DNA of 64,000 nucleotides from Ophioceras dolichostomum (lineage: Eukaryota > Ascomycota > Sordariomycetes > Magnaporthales > Ophioceraceae). This document shows positions 1-8,417 of this stretch, in pieces. The stretch's first letter is position 1. Every line of letters begins with the position of its first letter. The notes under the pieces are model-generated. The model ran no database searches, had not been told where the DNA came from, and worked only from the letters and a program-made list of their open reading frames with translations. The position numbers and the translations under genes are program-made. The stretch is taken from assembly GCA_003049485.1 (NCBI GenBank), contig PYST01000008.1, positions 1-64,000 of the forward strand, read 5' to 3'.

Positions 1-166
1 TCCATCACCAACACTTGCAACGATTCGGCCTCCTTCCACCGGCCCTGGTTCCAAAACGTCGACGCCAGGTTGGCCATACTGGTCAGCGTAGAGGGATGCT
101 CCTCTCCCAGCACCCTCTTCGTCGTCTCCATCACCAACACTTGCAGCGATTCGGCCTTGTCCCATA
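1..166 (-). repeat. 126-bp TPR-coding repeat units of the NLR gene
   Basis: The stretch starting at 1 recurs at 127 almost base for base over about 30 bp (TCCATCACCAACACTTGCA). The period is 126 bp, or 42 residues, the normal TPR period of this family. It encodes repeated AESLQVLVM helices. The array continues out of the window. Confidence 0.75.
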
Positions 167-3100
167 ACCCTTTGCCCGAAAGTACAAGTGCAAACAGCGA
201 TACGCTACTCAGAGTCTTCTCATGGTCCTCTCCTAGCCTTTTCTTGCGACTCCTCTGCGCTTTGCGCACCATTCGCTCTGCCACCTCGTACCTGCCTTGC
301 GACCACGCATACCATCCTCCATTGTGCATAACACTTGCCCACAACTCCTGTGTACCTTCCTCGTCTGGCCGGCAGTCTGCGGCTGCTTCGGCGTGCGCAA
401 AAAGCTGCTGGCATGTCGCCCAGTTGCTGTAATCGCCCGTCGGAAACGCGGCCGCCATCCGCTCAACAAACTGCTGCTTGAACTTGTCTTGCCGCCCGTC
501 CGCTTCCAACCACCTCCGTATCGACAGCTGCACCAGCCCGTGCATTTCGAACACGTTCCCATCCTCGTTCGTGACCACAAGACAAAAGTCTCTTAGGATA
601 GCCATATCGTCTTTAAAGCCATTGTCCGACTGGTCACTGACGTTGCTAGACTCAGATCCTGAGTCCTCTGAAGCATCAAGGTGCACCGCTTGCGGAACAC
701 CTTCGGCGTCAACCGGCTTCAAAAGCGACAGAGCGATACCTTGTCGGTCGAAAAAACTCATCAATGACAAAAGATCAGCCGCAGAGGGTCGTTGGGAGCG
801 GATATGGTCAACTGATATCTGCAAGGTGGTAAGGATCGCGTTTGACGCGCTACCATCTCGCCGTAGGTCGCCTGCGTCGTGGGATAGAAGCTTGGCCCGC
901 ATACTCTTGCCCTTTCGAAACTCGGTTAAGTACCGTTCAACCGAGCTCATTGGCGACCTTGAATGAATGTATGCTGCCGCCTGGCTGATGGCAAGAGGAA
1001 CGAGGTCGAGCGCTTGCACCAGCTCCTTCGCTGTATCTGTATCCGGGAGCCGGTCCAATTTCTTCTGTAGGAGTATGAGAGCATCCTCCAGCACCATCGG
1101 TCCAACTTCAATAATATTTTTGTAGCTCCCTGTTAGCCTATAGGCCAAGTCTTTGTTGCGTGTCGTCACGAGGATCGACCCGTTTCGGCTCTGTGGAAAG
1201 TAGCTTGCCAACGGCTTTTCTTCGCGGCCGCCGCTCGCTGCGTAAAACACGTCTCGGTTGTCCGCACTATCAAGGACGATAATCCAGTTGCCGTTCTGTT
1301 CATTAGACAGCCAGTTGTAAACGAGCTGTGGGATGTTGGCTTGAAGCTGGTTCCGACCGGGCAGCTTGACAGCGTCGGCAATAGTCCTCAAGCCTTCTTC
1401 GACGCGAGCCTTCGAGCCAGCATGGACCCAGAAAGTCCATCTCGCAGCTGATTCTTCAGTGATTCGGTGTGCGAACTCGATGGCTAGCTGCGATTTGCTG
1501 CTTCTGGTCAGCCTTTTTCATGGCATGGCTCGAAACAATACATACCCAATACCGCCCAAACCCAATAGAGCCACACGGCCAGCCGGTTCAGAGCACCGCT
1601 GATGAAGCTGATCGAGAATGTCGCCGCGGTCGACGAAATCAGAGTCACGGGAGAAGGGGATGGTCGCGAACGGCTGCGGTGGAGTTTCTGGTCGCTCTGA
1701 TGCAAAGTCAGTATGGATTAGGCAACACAGCTCACGCTAACTTAGCTCGCTAGCTAGGAGGCAGGACTTCGCATTAGTCTGCCCATATGCTCACATTACA
1801 GCCGCGAGGGTCCTTGACCTCCTGATATACCCAAGAGTAACATGATGTCCCGAATGAATCTAGGGCTGCTAACCTCCAAAGTTGAATGTGCTCCCAAAGA
1901 TTTGATTCCCTTGGAGATTCGGGCCAGACCCTGATTGGTTGTGATAGTTGTGCGAGACGCGATCCCGGACATGTTCGGGCAGAGGTTGAATGGAAAACGT
2001 GCCTCCCGCCGTAGTCACTGTGGTCCCGGTGACGGTGCCTGCCACTTCGTATTTAGCAAGGATTGCTACGGCTACTGAAGCTGCCGTTGCCGCCGCGAGG
2101 TTCTGCCATTCCTTGTTCTTGTGGCTGTCGGCATAGTCACAGNAAGTCACTGTGGTCCCGGCGACAGTGCCTGCCACTTCGTATTTAGCAAGGATTGCCA
2201 CGGCTACTGAAGCTGCCGTTGCCGCCGCGAGGTTCTGCCATTCCTTGTTCTTGTGGCTGTCGGCATAGTCACAGATGCCCTTTATGACGATGCAAGGAAC
2301 CTCGTCCCATGCGCCGGCTCCTTCCATCTCGAAGGCGATCACCTCGTGCTTCTCGGCAATCCTGTCCCGATGCTGGCCCGACTTCATAACCGCGTTACCC
2401 GAAGCCACTCTACCGAAGAAGATCTGGGGGACGAGCTCTGCGGGGCGCTCCTGCTGACGGTGTCGCCTTGGCTTGTGGAGGGAAAAGTCACACCCTGCTT
2501 CATCGCAGGACAGTTTGGTAACTTCTTCACAGAAGGGCATTGAATGTGCCCCACAAGCGTCACATTCTTTGTTGCGATGAGCGTGTTGGTAGTTCGTAGG
2601 GAACAATTTATCGGTGTCGTCGGGAGGCGTGGTGTACTTGGCCCTTCGCCTTTTCGCAACCGCAGCGTCTCGCAGTCGGTTCAAATTCGCCACTGCTCTT
2701 TTTTGCAGAACTCCCAAGTCGTGCTCCCGGTCGAAGAAGTTCAGCAATCCTCGGATGTCCCTGTTGGCTCTCCCGAGGCTGTCCTCGACGCTGGACTTGA
2801 CGACGAAGTTGCCCGGGTACTGTCTGCCGAAGCCGTAGTTGACAATGCTCCTGCTGATGATCACGTCACCTAAGAAGGCCTCATCGCCACCTATGTGGGG
2901 GAGACCTCCGCAGATGCCGACTATCAAGGCGAGTTTGATGTTGGGAAAGCTGGAGAGCATGTGCGCTGAGGCCGCGGCTGCAGCTTCCATTCCCATATTT
3001 GGGAGTACCACGAGGACGACGGCATGATTGCCGATGCGCCCGGTAACGTATGTATTGTTGTCGCCGGTGGCACGTCCATACCCTGTATCGTGGATCTCAT

Positions 3101-3197
3101 CGAAAAGGAGGTCGACGGCATTAGACTCGAGGGTCAAGGCACATATGATCGCGATATGAAAACCGCCACGGTCGACGGGCCGAGCCGGCAAATCCAT
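1..3197 (-). CDS. NLR-like STAND protein: PNP_UDP domain, NB-ARC, TPR repeats (partial)
   Basis: Probable intracellular sensor of the fungal NLR type. It starts at ATG 3197; the 3' end lies beyond the left edge. The N-terminal part (3197 to about 1875) is a nucleoside-phosphorylase-like domain with a GICGG motif, a Cys-rich insertion and a FEMEGAGAW motif. The NB-ARC part (about 1700-900) shows a P-loop GLGGIGKS, kinase-2 WIIVLDSAD, GSILVTTRN, DLVPLAIS and a MHGLVQ motif. Below about 430 come 42-residue TPR repeats of the kinesin-light-chain type (LGEEHPSTL, AESLQVLVM). Two introns are inferred. One is 1498-1545 (GTATGT...CAG, 48 nt), which splits the P-loop codons. The other runs from about 1870 to 1704, with a weak GTTAGC donor; it removes the stop after the first domain and keeps frame. 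Family knowledge: such proteins serve in non-self recognition and programmed cell death; the ligand here is unknown. If the second intron is wrong, this would be two adjacent genes. Confidence 0.8.
2013..2274. repeat. 130-bp tandem duplication with ambiguous base at its junction
   Basis: Positions 2013-2142 and 2145-2274 are the same 130 bp apart from three transitions. They are separated by two bases, one of them N (2143). The unit offset is 132 bp, so the reading frame of the phosphorylase-like domain is kept and its last helix is encoded twice. The codon containing N reads TNC on the coding strand, which is sense whatever the base. It may be a real duplication or an assembly join. Confidence 0.9.
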
Positions 3198-4486
3198 GGT
3201 GGACGGCGATGGGAAATCAAACTGATAGTATTTTGCAGACCATAGGGCTGCTTTTGTTGTAAGGCGACTAGCAAAATTGAAGCGAGAAAAACTTGCCTTG
3301 GTAGAAGAGGTACAGCATGAAGTATCGGAGTCGAGGTTGAGCGGATCGCCGTTTGACGAGCCGAGTCCCAGCAGCTTGACCTGCTACTAGAACACTTGAA
3401 TGCAACCTGCGACGTAAAAGGCTCGAGTACGTTACACACCACTCCCTGAGCATCGCACATACTATAACCTCCTAGACACGGGTAGGCTTTGGAAGTGGGT
3501 AAATCGGAACCCGTCGAGTTCTCTCATTATAATCCCGTCTACATTCGGGACTGGTAGAGAATAATTGAATCTGCAAAGGAGGTGGCCGATGAGAAGCTAT
3601 TGGGCGCCACCGGGCACCATTGCGGCGCAGGGCTTCAGCTTGCTGGCCACCACTACCCAATGAGATAGGAGGTACTAAATAAATGCAGCTTTTTTTCAAC
3701 TTATTCTTAGGCTTGGTGTGGTGGTGCTGAACCGAACGGGGTAACCGGTGAGGCTGCAAAAGGCGTAATTGGCCTCTTCTTTTGAAGTTTCAGCCAATAT
3801 TAATTTTTTTTTTACAAAAGCATCCCACCGTCATGTAAGCAGGCTTGACGCCCGAATGCAGTGAGATTGATGAGACTCAACCAATAATACTTCTCAAGAA
3901 GATGAACGACATCTGTGGCCACACGTTTGGGCGTGCATCTGAATATCATCGCTGCGAGCCAGTCCTTGATCACATGTGGCAGACCATAGCGCCATCTGAA
4001 GTGCTAGAAAAGCCTTGCCGATTTGGAGGCAACTTGTCCCGTCTCTGCCCCCCTCTATCCCCTACTACCTCTCCTCCCCCCTCCCCTGCTCCCTCATCTC
4101 CTCCTCCTCTTCTTCTTGCTCCTGCCCCCTTTTTATTCCCATTTTCTTCTCATCTCAACAACACCAGTCCTACTGTCATGGCGCGGCAGGCCTTCACAGG
4201 GCATGCCCGACCGATTGACTGATTCTGCCGTGGCCCACCGCCCAGGGCCCCAGATCATTTCCTACAGATGGCGGGGCCCTACGCGCAACCTCTCCCACCT
4301 ACTTTCTTCCTTAGCTTGAGATTCTCAATGAACCACAGGATATTCTAGAGCCCTGCCTCTTCTCTCCTCGTTCCCGTGACACCTAGATCCTAACGAAACT
4401 GCCTCGAGTCTGCCATCATGACCTAGCTGCTCTTTTCGGAGGTTTGCATCTGCCTTGTCATCACCCTTTGGAGCATCGCCGGCTTC
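3198..4486. other. Intergenic region upstream of the NLR gene, with CT-rich tract
   Basis: No convincing gene. The proximal part should hold the NLR promoter. A strongly pyrimidine-rich tract lies at about 4036-4160, the kind found before fungal transcription starts. An ATG at 4418 follows, whose frame meets TAG after two codons and then reads a hydrophobic stretch up to the repeat at 4487. This may be the decayed 5' end of a lost gene, but the support is thin. Confidence 0.5.
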
Positions 4487-4662
4487 TGTCACGGGCCTAA
4501 CTTGGTTTACGTCATGATCGGTTCAGTCTATGGCGGTCACGTGCAGCCCTACCTGGAAGGGCATATCTTGCCCTGTTCTCTGGTATGCACCAATTCCTAG
4601 ATAGCTTCCTGCTGCACAGCACAATGCATATTCTTCTTTAGGCCTTAGTTGTGCTCTTAACA
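4487..4662. repeat. Left LTR-like repeat of the TRIM-like element
   Basis: It is 176 bp with TG...CA ends. It matches 4882-5044 over its whole length but has about 12 extra bases near 4640. It contains TTTACGTCATGAT (CRE-like) and CACGTG at 4538, both kept in the right copy. Confidence 0.65.
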
Positions 4663-4881
4663 GCCGTTCAGTTTTGAGGCCCGTCACAGCCGTCACAGTT
4701 TTGACTGTAGCCGCTACTACTATGTCTGTTGTTGCTACTGGTGTAAGGCGCTTTCTGGTAACAAGTATTAGTCATTACTAAACCTGTAAGTTATATATTT
4801 TTGCGTACATCTCTTTCGCTAGATTTGTCACAATGCTCTTTGCAGATACCAAAAGTGCCGTTAGAAAAAATGAAAAGGGGC

Positions 4882-5044
4882 TGTCACGGGCCTAACCCGC
4901 TTTACGTCATGATCGGTCTGGTCAATGGCGGTCACGTGCAGCCCTACCTGGAAGGGCATTTCTAACCTGCTCTCTGGCACGTACTAATTCCTAGATAGCT
5001 TCCTGCTGTACGGCACAACGCATGTTCTTCTTGTGCTCTTAACA
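4882..5044. repeat. Right LTR-like repeat of the TRIM-like element
   Basis: It is 163 bp with TG...CA ends and is preceded by a purine tract at about 4864-4880. The CRE-like TTTACGTCATGAT and the CACGTG at 4933 are conserved with the left copy, while the surrounding bases have drifted. Confidence 0.65.
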
Positions 5045-6518
5045 GGAGCAGCGCATTGAGAGCGTAGTCGAGCGAGTAAGCGAGTACGAGGGTCGACGCG
5101 GAAAGGTAGGCGGATCTCGACCGTTCTGTTGGAAGGCCCAGGTGGAAAGGGGTTGCACGCGTGCGATATGTGAAGAGTTGCCAAAGCAGGTTCAATTCTT
5201 CATCTATCTTCTAAGCGAGGTTCTATGGAAGAGACAAAAGGAAAGTCTCTCTCTTTAAGTACAAGAGAGGCAAAAGGTTGATAACAGTAACTGAGGCAAT
5301 CGTTGACGTAGTCGTTAACGTTGTGACTTGGCCAGAGCCTTGTAATTGTCAAACCGATGCATGCACTTGATCAACACAGGTTGTTCTCTTGATCTCTGTC
5401 TGTTCTGTTCTGGCCCTCTCGGGGCCTCTGTCCCTTTTTCTCGTGGCTCTTTTCTGGCCCCTTTCCTAGCCTCTGAGCTAGTCTCCTTAGTCTCCTGTGA
5501 TTTCCGATCGTTGTTGGTCTCAGTGCCTGAGGCCTCTGTGGGTGCCTGAAGCTTCCATGGTCCCGAGCTTACAAATCTCCACCCTCTGAGGCATCCCCTC
5601 CGGACCTCTTGCGCCCTGGCCTGACACGCCGTGCGACAGTAATCACTCGAGGCTTTGTGGTCAACAACTTTGATGATTGGTAATCATCAGTCAACGCAAT
5701 CAACCAGGGCAGAACGGAGTTTTGCCGTTTCCTATGTAAAACGTTCTTGGAATGAAACGATGGTGCCACCCTCCTTCCCGAACGAGGTGTCTTTGTCTCG
5801 TCACAAAATGATTGGCTCTCATGTTTTCCAGTGGCGCCCACTGTGATAGAATAGCTGCAGCGTGTCTGGCGCAACCAACAAGGAGAATTGGAGTCAATTT
5901 CCTGCACCAAAAGCATCCGTTTTCGGCCCTCCGCTCTCCCAAAACTAATCCGTATGACTGCCGGACTAGTACTCAGGTGGGCGACCACTGGGGAATCCCT
6001 GGTGTTGTATGTTTTTTGATTTTTACCCTTTTTTGTTCATTCTTGTAACGAGCGCATAAGCCACCTGCACTATGTTGCCACACCCAAAAGGGTACAATTC
6101 TGAACCGTGGGCACGGGCCAGAACAGTGGCTTATAAAGGTGCTAGTGGCGACGTTCCCGTCCGTGGGGCACGGTCGTCACAGCTCTCGTCATTCTGGTCC
6201 CGGTTTTCTTCTTCTTTTTCCCTTTCTTTTTCATCATTGGTAGTTAATCCTAAACTGCTTACCCAGTTGAAGCAATGTAAAAGAGACGATTAGAAGCATA
6301 GGTGGAGGGCAGCCTTAGATGTCATCAATTCTAAGCAGATTTCGGTGGTGGTTCTAGTCAGGCCGCTGATGGCATTCTCTTCTCACTAACAAGTGATGCT
6401 GAAGGTCTTGAATGCTAATGCCTCGTTTTTTTTTCTTTATGCCTATCCGTTTACTTTCCCTCTCTGCAATAGTGCCACTAATTCAACGCCATGTGCCATT
6501 CTATGCCGCTGCAAATTC
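5045..6518. other. Gene-free, repeat-like region
   Basis: No gene recognised. Around 6050-6300 a block beginning TGTAACGAGCGC carries a TATA-like TTATAAAG at about 6130 and a CT-rich tract at 6205-6235, which could be a degraded solo LTR. The minus strand at 5569-5990 is open for about 139 codons and basic at its end, without a known domain. Both could be retroelement remains; I cannot show it from one copy. Confidence 0.35.
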
Positions 6519-7374
6519 TCAAGGCAGCGCAATGCACTCCATTTCAACGGTGACGCCCTTGGGCAGCTGCTTGACAGCAACGCAGCTTCTGGCCGGCTTA
6601 TGGGTGTACCACTTTGCATACTCCTCATTCATGCCCTGAGCAGTCCAATGGTGTGAGTTGTTTGCGTTCCTGACCACAGTGGAAAGTCCGAGACGAGACC
6701 ATATTCAGAGAGGGAGGCGGGTTTCCGCAAGGGATTCGTAGGAAAGGAGAGGAGACGTGAGGCCAGGAACGATTGTCTTACAGCAAAGTCGGCCATATCA
6801 GTGAGGAAGATGTTGACCTTGACGACCTTCTCAAGGGATGAGCCCGCGGCGGCCAGCACGGCCTTGTGGGCCTCGATGACTGCGGCGGTCTTCTGCTGGA
6901 TGGTGCCCTCGAGGAGGCTGCCGTCCTTGTTGACGGGGATCTGGCCCGAGCAGAAGATGCCCAGCGGAGTCTTGATGGCTTGCGACTGGAGGTATTTCAA
7001 AGAGTGATTATGATCTCATATCATCAGTACAGTCATGAATAAGAGCCTATGTACTCTTCGTGCAGGTCCAGGTTGAGCCAACTCATCAACCTGATATACT
7101 CACGTAGGGCCCAGCAGCTGTGTAAATAAAGCAACGAGGTTTAGTACAGTGTTTGACATGCCATCCATCAAAATAGAAACAACGAGAGCAGTGAGCCCAA
7201 GGGGACGGATCACTCACGGAACGGGGCGTCCTCAGTGAAAACGACGGTCTGGTCGCTCGACATTTTGCGATGGGGAGCTGGAAGGACTTTGGGAAAGAAA
7301 GGGGCGATGGCGATTCTAGGACGAGACGCTGATATTCTCAAGGCAGTTGACGCAATTCGTCGTATCGCAGACAT
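6519..7374 (-). CDS. mmf1: RidA/YjgF/UK114 family enamine/imine deaminase (Mmf1/Hmf1 type)
   Basis: Hydrolyses reactive 2-aminoacrylate-type enamines and imines; the mitochondrial form is linked to isoleucine metabolism and organelle upkeep (family knowledge). Exons by splice signals: 7218-7374, 7104-7117, 6782-6985 and 6519-6635, giving 163 residues. The second exon is only 14 nt; it supplies the AGPY of the conserved AAGPYSQAIK motif and restores frame. Also present are IFCSGQIPV, FLTDMADFA, and KPARSCVAV with the substrate-binding Arg. The ATG at 7374 adds an Arg-rich presequence without acidic residues, which looks mitochondrial. A second ATG at 7263 gives the 126-residue core (MSSDQTVVF), the usual family length, so one gene could supply both compartments. 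It is divergent from pmt4. Confidence 0.9.
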
Positions 7375-8417
7375 GAATGTCCTGAAAAAAGTGACGACAA
7401 GAGGAATCTTCAACTGCGACGCCCTACGTATGTGGAATTTATGTGTCCTTGAAAACGTCTGCTCTGAAATCGGGCGATCGAAGCTCCGCACATCGGACTG
7501 TGTCGGTCGATGAGGGGTCAATTCTCAATCCCGGCAACGGGTGGTTCGTCATCCCGCCCGGGCACCGCATCCACAACACTACCGGGTTGCATTCCCGACC
7601 ACATTGATACCGAACAATCTGGTAGATTATTAGGACATAATTTTGGCCATATTATTATGTTCTTCTTCCCTTTCAGGCCATTCGCTTTGTGACCTGGTAA
7701 TTCGCAAACCAGAGTCCCGGATACACATAAAAGGATCGTGGTGGCTGACGAAGTCGCTCGATCGTCTCATACAACGAGGCTGTCAAACCTTCGTTGACAC
7801 GTCGAGGTGCTTTATCTGAAGCTTATCCAACCCAAAAAAAATCAGGGGCTTGGAGAAGCTTTGACCACGCCTAAGGAAACCCACCAATTCTGGGCTGGGC
7901 TGGCTGCAGGGGCTGTGTCGCCGTTTTCTTTGGTGGTATCCATAGTTCAGCTCCTGGAATTGCCAAGTGGCCATTGAGAACTACAACAAGCACACGGCCT
8001 CTTCCATATATGCCTTCCCATTAAGGCGCTGTTGGTCAAGGTCACTTGTCGTTGGGTGGCCTTTCTCTTTTCCTTGCATTGAATTCATCCTTTCCGTCTC
8101 AGCAGTCTGAAGCTGCCACAAGAGGAGTTACCCCAGGTAGGCACTTGCTCCTGCGTCTCGACTACCACCACTATCACCAGGCTGTAAGCACGGACTCGAG
8201 GTTTGTGGGCGCAGCGTTCCCGTCCCCTCTTCTTCTTCTCATGTACACAACAAGCACGAGGGAGGCTCCAGCGGACCATATTCGCACAAGACTCCAGCGG
8301 GCGACAGTTATTTAGGCAGTTATTGATCGACTTCCTTCCCAACTAACACTCTGCCAGCTCGCCGTTCAGCAACCGACGATCTCGAGCAGCGGCAGCCGCT
8401 GCCCCGATTTGCCTGTC
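7375..8417. promoter_or_regulatory. Divergent intergenic region between RidA gene and pmt4
   Basis: About 1.04 kb between two outward-facing start codons, so it must hold both promoters. No long ORF with coding character and no repeat. I recognise no specific regulatory site. Confidence 0.5.

Larger units (their letters stand above)
4487..5044. mobile_element. TRIM-like element: two short LTRs with a 219-bp interior
   Basis: Two direct repeats, 4487-4662 and 4882-5044, each start TGTCACGGGCC and end CTTAACA, so they have the TG...CA ends of LTRs. The interior (4663-4881) has no coding capacity. It ends in a purine run (GAAAAAATGAAAAGGGG) just before the right repeat, as expected for a polypurine tract. 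I see no clear tRNA primer site and no matching target duplication. The repeats differ by many transitions plus an indel of about 12 bp, so the element is old and perhaps RIP-affected. It best fits a nonautonomous terminal-repeat retrotransposon in miniature. Confidence 0.6.

Noticed and set aside
8409..8417. Longer N-terminus for pmt4 (and similar for 20684, 42810, 61301, 14373)
   Set aside because: These extended frames begin with TTG or GTG; the first ATG in frame was used instead.
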